DNA of 64,000 bases, from positions 124,001 through 188,000 of the forward strand of contig NZ_PIOB01000003.1 in assembly GCF_002909255.1 (NCBI RefSeq), in the 5' to 3' direction. How positions within the stretch are numbered: position 1 is the first letter of the stretch; every line of letters starts with the position of its first letter. The notes under the pieces are model-generated. The model did not search any database. It was not told where the DNA came from and worked only from the letters and a program-made list of their open reading frames with translations. Shown in pieces: positions 1 to 7,819 of the stretch. The translations under genes were made by a program, and so were the position numbers. This stretch comes from Arenibacter hampyeongensis. Its GTDB lineage: Bacteria > Bacteroidota > Bacteroidia > Flavobacteriales > Flavobacteriaceae.

Positions 1-120
1 TGCATGCTTTCAACTTTATACTATTTTTTTTGTTATGTTAGTTCCCCCAGCTAGACAACATAACCAGAACAGGTTTTTTTGATGTTGCTCTTAGGACAAG
101 CTTAGCTTTAAAATAAATTA

Positions 121-153
121 TGGATATTATCCAAAATAATGGAAATATTCCAT
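121..153. promoter_or_regulatory. Two tandem palindromes upstream of dinB (candidate operator)
   Basis: Two near-identical palindromes lie 30-60 bases before the dinB start: TGGATATTATCCA (121-133) and TGGAAATATTCCA (140-152, extendable by one pair on each side). Their centres are 19 bases apart, about two helical turns, as expected for two dimers bound on the same face of the DNA. Many Flavobacteriaceae control damage-inducible polymerases with a repressor other than classical LexA. That this is the site of such a repressor is inference. Confidence 0.45.
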
Positions 154-181
154 AATTTAGCATACCTTTTTTGGGTGTGCG

Positions 182-1396
182 ATGGAAAAAACAATACTTC
201 ATTTGGATTTGGATACTTTTTTTGTATCCGTAGAGCGACTTCAAGACAGTAAATTGGAGCATAGGCCCATACTCGTCGGTGGCGTTAGCGACAGAGGGGT
301 GGTGGCAGCATGCAGCTACGAGACCAGAGGTTTTGGAGTGCATTCCGGCATGCCTATGAAAATGGCCAAGGAACTTTGTCCAGAAGCCATCATCATAAAA
401 GGGAATGCGGGAAACTATAGCAAGCATTCCGATATCGTAACCGATATTATTAAAGAACACGTACCCCTATTTGAAAAATCCAGTATCGATGAATTTTACG
501 CCGATCTTACCGGAATGGACCGATTTTATGGTTGCCACCAATATTCCACCGAGCTACGCCATAAAATTATTAAGGAAACCGGACTTCCCATTTCCTTTGG
601 CTTATCAGCGAATAAGGTAGTATCCAAAGTGGCCACCAATGAAGCCAAGCCCAACAATGAATTAAGGATAGACATAGGGCACGAGAAACCGTTTTTAGCG
701 CCTTTATCCATTAAAAAAATACCTATGGTGGGCGACAAAACCTATCAGACCCTCCGAAATTTGGGCTTGCGACAAATAAAAACCATTCAAGAAATGCCCA
801 TGGATATGATGCAACGGGTGTTGGGCGCCAACGGGGGCGTAATTTGGAAACGGGCCAACGGCATAGACAATACCCCTGTTATTCCTTTTTCCGAACGTAA
901 ATCCATTTCCACCGAACGTACTTTTGACAAGGACACCATAGATGTCATTAAACTGCGGGGAATCCTTATTGCCATGACCGAGAATCTGGCCTATCAGTTG
1001 CGGAGGGGAAAAAAACTAACCGCCTGTATTGCTGTAAAAATTCGCTATTCGGATTTTAACACCTATTCCAAACAACTAAAGATTCCTTACACCAGTGCGG
1101 ACCATATCCTAATTCCCAAGATTTTGGACCTCTTCAATACGCTTTACAACAAAAGACTGTTGATTCGGCTGATCGGTATTCGCTTCAGTCATTTAGTACA
1201 GGGCCATTACCAGATCAATCTATTTGATGATACCGAGGAAATATTAAATCTCTACAACGCCCTGGACAAGATCAGGGAACGCTATGGGGATAAAAGTGTT
1301 ATAAGGGCCTCCGGTATGGGAGCCAAAACCATTGGCAGAATGCAGAACCCGTTCAACGGACAACCACCGATAGTATTGGCACACCGGAAACAGTGA
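182..1396 (+). CDS. dinB: DNA polymerase IV (Y-family translesion polymerase)
   Basis: This 404-residue protein has the full Y-family layout. The palm motif HLDLDTFF gives metal ligand D9 and steric-gate F14, and SIDEFYADLTG at 101-111 gives catalytic D103 and E104. A helix-hairpin-helix thumb lies near 178-225 and the little finger near 240-340. QINLF at 344-348 matches the beta-clamp binding motif. It should copy past damaged template bases with low fidelity, tethered to the replicative clamp. ATG 182 is chosen because it puts the first beta-strand at the usual distance from the N-terminus. The tandem palindromes just upstream suggest damage-dependent control. No umuD-like or imuA partner is visible inside the window, although the left edge is only 181 bases away. 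Confidence 0.95.
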   Translation: MEKTILHLDLDTFFVSVERLQDSKLEHRPILVGGVSDRGVVAACSYETRGFGVHSGMPMKMAKELCPEAIIIKGNAGNYSKHSDIVTDIIKEHVPLFEKSSIDEFYADLTGMDRFYGCHQYSTELRHKIIKETGLPISFGLSANKVVSKVATNEAKPNNELRIDIGHEKPFLAPLSIKKIPMVGDKTYQTLRNLGLRQIKTIQEMPMDMMQRVLGANGGVIWKRANGIDNTPVIPFSERKSISTERTFDKDTIDVIKLRGILIAMTENLAYQLRRGKKLTACIAVKIRYSDFNTYSKQLKIPYTSADHILIPKILDLFNTLYNKRLLIRLIGIRFSHLVQGHYQINLFDDTEEILNLYNALDKIRERYGDKSVIRASGMGAKTIGRMQNPFNGQPPIVLAHRKQ

Positions 1397-1408
1397 TACT
1401 GTATTAAA

Positions 1409-1643
1409 AGTTCAAGGTTCAAGGTTCAAAGTGTACGGCTGTACGTCCCTAATACAGGGGAGGTGCTTTTTTTTTAACGTCATTGCGAGCCTGTCTACCG
1501 AAAAGGAGGCGCAGCGCGGCAATCTGTTAATTGCAGTGGCGCCAGTACACAGTTGTGGGTAATCAGTATTAAGAATTGAGTAGTTGGCATCCAGTATTCA
1601 AAGATCCTTAACTTTGAACTTTCCAACTTTGAACATTCAACTT
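1409..1643. repeat. 235-bp intergenic element bounded by tandem/inverted repeats
   Basis: The spacer between dinB and queE starts with a run of GTTCAAGG-like units and ends with two copies of ACTTTGAAC (1611-1619 and 1626-1634). These are exact inverted copies of GTTCAAAGT at 1424-1432. Inside is a second inverted pair, ATTGC at 1482-1486 and GCAAT at 1519-1523, within a stretch resembling the REP-like sequence 'CATTGCGAG...GCAATCTG' found in many bacterial genomes. No open frame is visible. The end architecture resembles the element around the four-helix-bundle gene at 53.6-54.1 kb, although the words differ. Confidence 0.55.
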
Positions 1644-1647
1644 AGGT

Positions 1648-2280
1648 CTACGGTATATTCAAATACTTATGCGTTTGAAGCGACACTTTCCACTTGGGGT
1701 TTTGCATAACATAATCTACGATCCAAGGGGTGACCTTATCCCTTACACTCCATTCCGGCTGCAGGTACAAAATACAATCCTTATTGGTCTTGGCCGCCTG
1801 TTCTTCGGCAAAAATAAAGTCGTGCTTATTGTACACTATCATCTTTAATTCATGTGCCTTGTCATAGATAATGCCTTCTGGCAACTTATTCTTTTTTGGG
1901 GAGAGACAGATCCAATCCCAGGTTCCTGAAAGTGGATAGGCTCCTGAAGTTTCTATATGCGTCTTTAGGTTTTTGGCCTTTAGGGCATCTGTTAGAGGCC
2001 CCATATCCCAGGTGAGGGGTTCTCCCCCGGTAATAACAATGGTGTCCGAATATTTGGCCGCATTGGCAACAATATGGTCTATGCCCGTTGGGGGATGGGT
2101 CTCCGCATTCCAGCTCTCCTTGACATCGCACCAATGGCAACCTACGTCGCAACCGCCTACACGAATAAAATAAGCAGCGGTTCCTTTGTGGAAGCCTTCG
2201 CCCTGAATAGTGTAAAATTCTTCCATTAACGGAAGCATTAGGCCCTGGTCAACCAAAGCTAAAACATCTTCTTTTACCAT
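1648..2280 (-). CDS. queE: 7-carboxy-7-deazaguanine synthase (radical SAM)
   Basis: QueE converts 6-carboxy-tetrahydropterin to 7-carboxy-7-deazaguanine, the third step of queuosine (modified tRNA) synthesis. The 210-residue length fits the family. C44, C48 and C51 form the CX3CX2C motif that binds the 4Fe-4S cluster, and TGGEP at 84-88 is the SAM-contact motif. The substrate-binding segment near the N-terminus (EEFYTIQGEGFHKG) is intact. No other que gene is in the window. A TATCTTTG element lies four bases before the ATG, so the message may start at or near the start codon. Confidence 0.93.
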   Translation of the reverse strand: MVKEDVLALVDQGLMLPLMEEFYTIQGEGFHKGTAAYFIRVGGCDVGCHWCDVKESWNAETHPPTGIDHIVANAAKYSDTIVITGGEPLTWDMGPLTDALKAKNLKTHIETSGAYPLSGTWDWICLSPKKNKLPEGIIYDKAHELKMIVYNKHDFIFAEEQAAKTNKDCILYLQPEWSVRDKVTPWIVDYVMQNPKWKVSLQTHKYLNIP

Positions 2281-2284
2281 GGCG

Positions 2285-2292
2285 CAAAGATA
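2285..2292 (-). promoter_or_regulatory. -7 box (TATCTTTG) of the queE promoter
   Basis: Read on the - strand, TATCTTTG matches the Bacteroidota -7 consensus TAnnTTTG exactly. It ends four bases before the queE ATG, so transcription starting about seven bases downstream would give a leaderless or nearly leaderless mRNA. No good -33 TTTG is seen at the right spacing, which limits confidence. Confidence 0.4.
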
Positions 2293-2515
2293 GAAAATAC
2301 CCCGCTCTAGTACTACTAATTAAGAAAAAGATATTACCCTAGCCCATAACCCTACCTCATTTAAAAATATTGTAAATTAAACCTTAATAAATACCCTTAG
2401 GGTTTACATATAATATGCCTTTGAAAACGGTTAATAAAAAGAAATACAGCAACTAATTATTATGCACTTATTATGCACATACCTTAGCTGCAGGCTGAAA
2501 AACGAAAAATCAGAA

Positions 2516-2962
2516 ATGAACAAAGGAAATGGAAAGTTTAATTTTTGGCAAAAATGGTTGACTTATGCAAATCTCATGACAATTGCCGTTGGACTATTGG
2601 TTGCATTTGCCGGAAACTCCTTTTTCTTTGAAATACACAATAATTACACAAAAGATGTTTTTTTAAATGGAAATGAATTTGACCAAAACATTTTAGAATT
2701 AAAAAATTGGCTGTTCGGAATTATAGGAGGAACAATTGTTGGTTTTCACATCCTAATGGTAATGATTTCAGAAAATTCATTTAAGAAAAAAGAAAAGTGG
2801 GCATATAAAACAATGTGGTACGGACTTTTAACTTGGTTCATAATTGATAGTGGAATTTCCATTTATTATGGGGCAATTCATAATGTTATTATAATAAATT
2901 TAGTTGCTTTGGTATTGATCGGAATTCCATTAATAATGACAAAAAATGAATTTAAAAATTAA
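2516..2962 (+). CDS. Small integral membrane protein, unknown function
   Basis: This 148-residue protein is not recognised. It has four likely membrane helices, around residues 20-36 (LMTIAVGLLVAFAG), 65-82, 100-118 and 122-138, with a lysine-rich loop between the second and third (SFKKKEKW). The frame is open 18 codons further upstream from an earlier ATG at 2462. The internal ATG at 2516 is preferred because the upstream residues are polar and cysteine-rich and do not look like the start of a membrane protein. It is the first of a run of + strand accessory genes and is followed by an imperfect hairpin. Confidence 0.6.
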   Translation: MNKGNGKFNFWQKWLTYANLMTIAVGLLVAFAGNSFFFEIHNNYTKDVFLNGNEFDQNILELKNWLFGIIGGTIVGFHILMVMISENSFKKKEKWAYKTMWYGLLTWFIIDSGISIYYGAIHNVIIINLVALVLIGIPLIMTKNEFKN

Positions 2963-2978
2963 ACCGACAGCTTAGCAG

Positions 2979-3050
2979 ATAACACTACGCATCACGTTCA
3001 TTGCCAGCAAAAGCCGGCTATACCGCATACACGAGACCATTGTGCGTTAT
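2979..3050. repeat. Imperfect hairpin spacer (attC-like in layout)
   Basis: The spacer behind the membrane-protein gene starts with ATAAC (2979-2983) and closes with GTTAT (3046-3050). Both ends also carry CGCA/TGCG words, and the apex is the palindrome AGCCGGCT (3012-3019). A long imperfect hairpin between two same-strand genes is the layout of integron attC sites, but the canonical GTTRRRY core is absent. Confidence 0.3.
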
Positions 3051-3086
3051 TAAAAAGATAAATTTTCAAAACAGAATAAATTCAAA

Positions 3087-3524
3087 ATGAAAAAGTCGAT
3101 CCTACCAGTTCTGGTGATGTTTGTTTTCTTTACGTGTCAAGAGAAAGATGTTGCGATGAAATCCACTAGGGAAGATGCTTCCCAAGTTGTGAAAAAGGAA
3201 GTGCTAAAATTCTCTGACATATTAGGTGACACACTTCGATATAAAGTAGGTGAACCTGTCTTTGATATTGTAATATCATCGGATACAACTTTATACTGGA
3301 AAAGTTTAAACCCCAAATTTGGCACAGAAGCCCACGAAAAAATAGTTGTAATTCCCATAAGTGAACATGAAAATATGGTTTCATATGTTGAAAATGAAGG
3401 TGGAGGACCAGGAGTACGCTGGTATAATAATTTTGAAAGAGGAATTACTACAGTAACCGTTTTTGTCGGAAAAGGAATGATGACGTTTTCTGGTACAGTA
3501 AAGAGGAAACATAAGAAAAATTAA
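3087..3524 (+). CDS. Small lipoprotein, unknown function
   Basis: This 145-residue protein starts with a lipoprotein signal (hydrophobic residues 5-15, lipobox FFTC with C17). The mature part is predicted to be all beta-strand. The pattern of GDTLRYKVGEPVFDIVISSD followed by 'TLYWKS' and a glycine-rich strand pair recalls calycin-like proteins of the MoaF type, but the similarity is weak and I do not assign a function. The ATG at 3087 gives a proper signal peptide. The gene sits between two hairpin spacers in the accessory region. Confidence 0.6.
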   Translation: MKKSILPVLVMFVFFTCQEKDVAMKSTREDASQVVKKEVLKFSDILGDTLRYKVGEPVFDIVISSDTTLYWKSLNPKFGTEAHEKIVVIPISEHENMVSYVENEGGGPGVRWYNNFERGITTVTVFVGKGMMTFSGTVKRKHKKN

Positions 3525-3526
3525 AA

Positions 3527-3604
3527 AGAAAACAACACAACAATATGTATAGTGGATTGCACACTTCAGGATGCTACGACACCATATGGAACGTTAGTTG
3601 TAAG
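3527..3604. repeat. Post-stop spacer with AGAAAACAAC word and imperfect hairpin
   Basis: The spacer starts right after the lipoprotein stop codon with AGAAAACAAC (3527-3536), continues with CAACAATATGTATAG, and closes with CACCATATGGAACGTTAGTTGT. The two ends can pair imperfectly (ACAAC with GTTGT, CTATA with CATA). The same opening word follows the stop codons at 6604 and 7693. It reads like the boundary of a mobile cassette, although the words do not match canonical attC cores. Confidence 0.4.
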
Positions 3605-3617
3605 TAGAACAGGCGAT

Positions 3618-4106
3618 ATGAAAAACTTGAATCATTATGTAGCGATTTATAAAGCGCAACTTGACAAAGGTGACATATTAATTGCCTATAATCAATTAGT
3701 GAAATTTGTAATGAAGCTTAGAGTAGACCTTATCAAAAGTCTGTCTAAACAATATTCATTTACAGGTATTCTTCACGGATATATGGACTACACCTATTTT
3801 TACTATTCCAATGACTTTTTAAAAAAGAAAAAGCTAAAATTAGGATTAATATTGAATCACTCGGAAATGAGATTTGAGATTTGGCTTTTGGGAAATACCA
3901 TGCCAATTCAAAAGAAATATTGGGAATTGTTGAAAACGACAAAGTGGAATGAGGACAAAACGGAAATGCCTAAATATTCAATTTTAGTAGCCGTAATCGA
4001 AAATAGACCAGACTTTGACAACCTATCTTTGTTGTCAGAAAAGATTGAAAAGAAATTAGTTGAACAATCGGACGAAATAATTAGTGAAATAAAAAAGTTG
4101 ATTTGA
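3618..4106 (+). CDS. DUF7000-like protein, unknown function
   Basis: This soluble 162-residue protein has no signal. Its pattern (MKNLNHYVAIYKAQLDKGDI at the start, then GYMDYTYFYY, LKKKKLKLGLILNH, RFEIWLLG and YWELLKTTKWN) resembles from memory a family annotated as DUF7000. The assignment is not certain. A GTG at 3552 would extend it by 22 residues, but those residues fall inside the hairpin spacer, so ATG 3618 is preferred. The function of the family is not known to me. Confidence 0.6.
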   Translation: MKNLNHYVAIYKAQLDKGDILIAYNQLVKFVMKLRVDLIKSLSKQYSFTGILHGYMDYTYFYYSNDFLKKKKLKLGLILNHSEMRFEIWLLGNTMPIQKKYWELLKTTKWNEDKTEMPKYSILVAVIENRPDFDNLSLLSEKIEKKLVEQSDEIISEIKKLI

Positions 4107-4316
4107 TATAAAACCTACACTTAAAAATGGCTGTAATTCACACGGGTTTTGGTTCTTAATCGAAAGATAACAGCTTTTAATTCCCGTACTAAAGGTAACC
4201 TTAACCTACCTGATCGGACGACAGGATAATTAGGTGTTTTCTAAGGTCATCGTTGGAGGAATTGGCGCAAGGCAAAAAGATGGAAAAAAATTTAATAGGG
4301 TAATCAACAAGGAGTT

Positions 4317-4732
4317 ATGGCAAAAACAAAAACGACTTACACCGTAGAAAGCGTAATAGATTTTATAAATTCATTCGTTGACAGCGAATAGAAAAAGGCT
4401 GACTGTTTTCGATTGATGGAATTGATGAAGAAATTGACCAAGTCTAAACCCAAAATGTGGGGACCAACTATTATAGGATTCGGCAATTATCATTACAAAT
4501 ATGCCAGCGGACACGAAGGTGATGCACCAGTTCTTGGATTTTCCCCGAGAATAGCGGCGTTCAGGCTCTATGTTTATTCAGATCCGGAAAAAAGTAAATT
4601 ATTGTTGGCTGACCTCGGTAAATTCAAAATGGGCAAAGCCTGCATATATGTGAAAAACTTTCTTACATCAATATTAAGATTTTACAAGAACTCAGTATAG
4701 AATCAATTAAATACATTAACGAACATCACTAA
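4317..4732 (+). pseudogene. DUF1801 protein, broken by a stop codon and a frameshift
   Basis: The reading starts at ATG 4317 (MAKTKTTYTVESVIDFINSF...) and meets an in-frame TAG at 4389-4391 after 24 codons. The same frame then continues as a typical DUF1801 protein (PKMWGPTIIGFGNYHYKYAS, then LGFSPR and KMGKACIYVK). At the A5 run just before 4660 the frame is lost. Restoring one A gives V-K-K-L-S-Y-I followed by INIKILQELSIESIKYINEH and a TAA at 4730-4732, the expected C-terminus. With one nonsense codon and one single-base deletion the gene looks dead. The homopolymer lesion alone could be a sequencing error, but the TAG is not in a homopolymer. Confidence 0.8.
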
Positions 4733-4796
4733 AATTCTTGCTAAAACAATTAAAGAAAGACAGTAAGACTACAGATAACCTATAATTAATAGCGAT

Positions 4797-5210
4797 ATGA
4801 ATTATAAAGAAAAAATCGGAACAAAAGAGAATCCATTGGTGCTTAAAACTCCTCCTTTATCATCTGAATACACAATTCACGTGGAAGAAAAGGATGGAAA
4901 GGAAATTTTAGTATGTACCGTTAATACAACCGTACTTCATTACGACATTAGATGTATTGATGACTTATATAAGATGCTCAAAGAACGTGGCGATTGGATG
5001 GAGCTTGCCAGTAAGGATGAAAAGGTCGAGACCAAACCGGATACAGTCGAACATTGGGGTAGATCTTCAGACAATCCAATCGGTGATTGGTATGGGCTAA
5101 AAAAAGGATTCAAGGGTCGATTCGGAATGTATATTCCACCTTTAATGGAAGCACTTGGACTTGCCGAAGTAACCCACGAAAAACGTGGAAACCAAATGAA
5201 AGCAAAATAA
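4797..5210 (+). CDS. DUF6855-like small protein, unknown function
   Basis: This 137-residue cytoplasmic protein has no signal or membrane segment. The order GTKENPLVLKTPPLSSEYT, then CTVNTTVLHYDIRCIDDLY, GDWMELAS, WGRSSDNPIGDWYGLKKG and FGMYIPPLMEALGLAEV resembles a small conserved family that I recall as DUF6855. It looks complete. ATG 4797 fits the conserved N-terminus. Its role is not known. It may be a cassette-borne gene like its neighbours. Confidence 0.65.
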   Translation: MNYKEKIGTKENPLVLKTPPLSSEYTIHVEEKDGKEILVCTVNTTVLHYDIRCIDDLYKMLKERGDWMELASKDEKVETKPDTVEHWGRSSDNPIGDWYGLKKGFKGRFGMYIPPLMEALGLAEVTHEKRGNQMKAK

Positions 5211-5475
5211 GCAAAGTAGGCAACACTGTATTTGAAATCCGAACACGCTTCGTAATTCCGCTCTTCATGTACCAACCCTCAGACTGCGTAAGGGTACTTT
5301 AAAGGGACATCCTTTACAAAGTTAAAGGTACATAGTTGTACTATTTTAGGTAATAATTAGATATCTGGGAATAATATTTAATTTTAACTGAAATGTACTT
5401 TGATTTAGGTTTTATTGATAATGATTCTTATAGATACTTAAGTAATTAAACTTACCATGCAAGAAACTGAGTGTT
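5211..5475. other. Spacer without recognised features
   Basis: There are 265 AT-rich bases between the DUF6855-like gene and the PH-like gene. No open frame, strong hairpin or promoter match was seen. Confidence 0.4.
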
Positions 5476-5970
5476 ATGAAAAAAGAATTTAAGGAAGAAC
5501 AAAAATTCACCCAATGGTGGTTGTGGGTACCTTTGATAGGTATTGGATTCATACCAATTTATGGAATTTACAAACAGTTATTCCTCAAAGAGCAATTTGG
5601 AACCAAACCAATGTCCGATTTAGGCCTTATTATATTTCTAATAATTGTTTTCTCGCTTATTTTATTGTTCGCGTGCATGCGTCTTAAAACAGTGATTGAC
5701 AATGAAAATCTTCGGATGTCCTTCTTTCCTTTTATTAAAAAAAATGTAATATGGGATGATATTAAAAATGCTAAAATTGTTGATTATGGCTTTGTTGGAG
5801 GCTGGGGAATAAGACTTGGAACCAAATATGGCACTATATATAATATAAGTGGAAGTAAAGGGCTTGCCATAGAATTGAAAAATGGGAAAAAGTTTTTAAT
5901 TGGCACCTAAAAAGAGAAAGAACTGATTAACATAATTAATGAAATAATGCCAAAAGGTAACAAAAGCTAA
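5476..5970 (+). pseudogene. Membrane-anchored PH-like protein, truncated by a late stop codon
   Basis: The open frame from ATG 5476 codes for 144 residues with two membrane helices (about 14-31 and 48-66) and a beta-rich domain resembling the bacterial PH fold (IKKNVIWDDIKNAKIVDYG... KGLAIELKNGKKFLIGT). It stops at TAA 5908-5910. The same frame continues for 19 more sense codons (KEKELINIINEIMPKGNKS) to a second TAA at 5968-5970. That tail is the amphipathic helix that normally closes such a domain, and the stop is one base from CAA (Gln). The gene has probably been cut short by one mutation. It may still give a slightly short protein. Confidence 0.55.
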
Positions 5971-6052
5971 ATTTCATGAGCAGTGATGAGTTTTTGGAAC
6001 CATAGGCACAATATATAAATACCGGTAAGCGAATAGATTGGATAAAAATAGT

Positions 6053-6604
6053 ATGAGAAAACTAATTGCGGCTATCAACATGACACTTGACGGGTTTTGC
6101 GACCATACTGCTGGACTACCCGATGAGGAAATACATCAACATTATACAGAGCTATTAGGTCAGGGAGATGCAATTCTATATGGCAGGACTACGTATCAAC
6201 TTATGGAATTTTGGCGCACATTTTTAAAAAACCCTTCCGAAGAAAAATCAATGAACGACTTTGCCAAGGCCATAGACAAAATTCCGAAAATAGTTTTTTC
6301 ACGCACGATAAAAAATGTAGAATGGGAAAGTGCAACAATAGCAAAACGTGCCTTAAAAGAGGAAGTTTCAGAACTCAAGCAGCTATCAGGTAAAGATATT
6401 TTTGTTGGTAGTCGCAGTTTAATTATACAGTTGATAAAACTTGATTTGATAGATGAATTCCAACTTTGCATTTATCCTGTGGTTGCAGGAAACGGTTTGC
6501 CATTATTTGAAAACATAAGCGACAGGATTATTTTTAAACTCGTTAATAAAAAAACCTTTAGTAATGGAGCTATTATTCTGTATTATCAACTGAAAAAGGA
6601 ATGA
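6053..6604 (+). CDS. Dihydrofolate reductase-like protein (RibD C-terminal fold)
   Basis: This 183-residue protein has the RibD-C/DHFR fold: N-terminal MRKLIAAINMTLDGF, LYGRTTYQLMEFW for the nucleotide-binding helix, FVGSRSLIIQLIKLDLIDEF, and IYPVVAGNGLPLF. Members bind NADPH, but most accessory copies have no proven substrate. It is not a housekeeping FolA. An ATG five codons upstream (6038) is possible, but 6053 places the first beta-strand as in the family. The gene is followed directly by a repeat spacer. Confidence 0.85.
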   Translation: MRKLIAAINMTLDGFCDHTAGLPDEEIHQHYTELLGQGDAILYGRTTYQLMEFWRTFLKNPSEEKSMNDFAKAIDKIPKIVFSRTIKNVEWESATIAKRALKEEVSELKQLSGKDIFVGSRSLIIQLIKLDLIDEFQLCIYPVVAGNGLPLFENISDRIIFKLVNKKTFSNGAIILYYQLKKE

Positions 6605-6607
6605 TAA

Positions 6608-6756
6608 AGAAAAACAACCAACCGCAACAATGATTAAAAGTAACCAGCCCTATAGAGTCGTTCTAGCGGGTTGCGTCTTCTGGACTACTTTGGAAAATCC
6701 TCCACGCTAAAAAGAATGGTGGATTTTCCTCTGGTACCTTTTCTTTTCTACATTAG
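6608..6756. repeat. Hairpin repeat with AGAAAAACAAC opening and CTACATTAG end
   Basis: The spacer opens after the stop codon with AGAAAAACAAC (6608-6618). It carries a nine-base perfect stem GGAAAATCC/GGATTTTCC (6692-6700 with 6721-6729), then a C/T-rich stretch and CTACATTAG (6748-6756). A second copy of the same layout lies at 11618-11676. The layout points to a dispersed repeat family in this genome. Confidence 0.55.
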
Positions 6757-6847
6757 ACTATGCCAGGGCAATTAACCATACACAAAGCCCTTAGCATTTG
6801 TTAAATCTGATTCATGATTTATTAATGATAAATCAATACTTTGAATT

Positions 6848-7693
6848 ATGAGAAAAATATTCGTTTCTACGATTGTAATTTTAACCATTTCAATAACCGC
6901 CTTTTCCCAATCTACCAACTATGAGGTATATGCTTTAAAATATGCAAATGTTGGAGTAACATTGCCACTATCCGTTTTGGTTTTGGACGCTCCGGAATCC
7001 GAAACAATTGATGCTGTTTTTATGTTTTGGCTACTTAAGGGAACAAACGGGAAAAACATATTGGTCGATGCCGGTTTCTTAAATGACATTGAACAGTCAA
7101 AAGCTTATAGTGTAACCAATTACATACGCCCAGATTTAATGCTGCCAAGAATAGGCTTAAATGCAGAGGACATAACTGATATTATCTTGACCCATCCCCA
7201 TTGGGACCATATGGATGGTGTAGACCTATTTCCCAATGCAAATGTTTGGATTCAAAAAACGGATTACAATTACTTCGTTGGAGATGCGTGGCAAAAAGAT
7301 GGCTGGGGAGACTTTAATAAAAGGGACGTACTCAAACTTGTGGAACTAAATCTGTCTGGCAAATTAATGTTAATAGATGGTGATGATAAAGAAATACTTC
7401 CTAATATAAAAGTATATACAGGTTCTCGACATACGTTCAATTCGCAATTCATCCTGGTTGACAATGGGGTAAATAAAATAATACTTGCATCAGATAATGT
7501 TTATACTTACTACAATCTAAATCACCTTATGTCGGCTCCTAAAACTGAAACTTTTGATACAAATGCATATGTTAAATCGATGGAAAGAATGAAAACTTTA
7601 GTTTCAGACATTAAATTTATTATACCGGGACACGATGCCTTATTATTTTTAAATTTCCCCAGTATAGCAGATGATATTTATAAAATAGATTGA
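6848..7693 (+). CDS. Exported metallo-beta-lactamase-fold hydrolase
   Basis: This 281-residue protein has a signal peptide (residues 1-20, cleavage near AFS-QS). The zinc motif HPHWDH has ligands H116, H118, D120 and H121. SRHTF near 198 and PGHDA near the C-terminus supply the later histidines. The spacing resembles the group containing AHL lactonases (AttM/AiiA), but an exported member in this context could act on another ester or lactone. ATG 6848 is preceded by an AT-rich leader. It is followed by an AGAAAAAACAAC word at 7703-7714, as at two other gene ends in this stretch. Confidence 0.85.
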   Translation: MRKIFVSTIVILTISITAFSQSTNYEVYALKYANVGVTLPLSVLVLDAPESETIDAVFMFWLLKGTNGKNILVDAGFLNDIEQSKAYSVTNYIRPDLMLPRIGLNAEDITDIILTHPHWDHMDGVDLFPNANVWIQKTDYNYFVGDAWQKDGWGDFNKRDVLKLVELNLSGKLMLIDGDDKEILPNIKVYTGSRHTFNSQFILVDNGVNKIILASDNVYTYYNLNHLMSAPKTETFDTNAYVKSMERMKTLVSDIKFIIPGHDALLFLNFPSIADDIYKID

Positions 7694-7819
7694 GCCAGTC
7701 CTAGAAAAAACAACAAATATCTGAGTTAAAATACAAGCCTTTTTAAGCTAATATCCCTACATTTTTCCCATTATATTGCCAATCCGACTTGTCTTTTTGC
7801 CGGAAACATACGGGAATCT

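Noticed and set aside
121-153. E. coli-type LexA box upstream of dinB
   Set aside because: The CTG-N10-CAG pattern is absent. The palindromes are TGGA/TCCA-ended instead.
38-460. 140-codon open frame on the - strand over the start of dinB
   Set aside because: It overlaps the conserved N-terminus of dinB in antisense, has no family resemblance and contains homopolymer-derived low-complexity segments. It is a shadow frame.
1409-1643. CRISPR array
   Set aside because: The short repeats are tandem or inverted words without regular spacers, and no cas gene is nearby. No CRISPR-like array exists elsewhere in the window.
2979-3604. Canonical integron attC sites
   Set aside because: The spacers fold imperfectly and sit in the right places, but the GTTRRRY/RYYYAAC cores are not present and no integrase is in the window. 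Only 'attC-like layout' is claimed.
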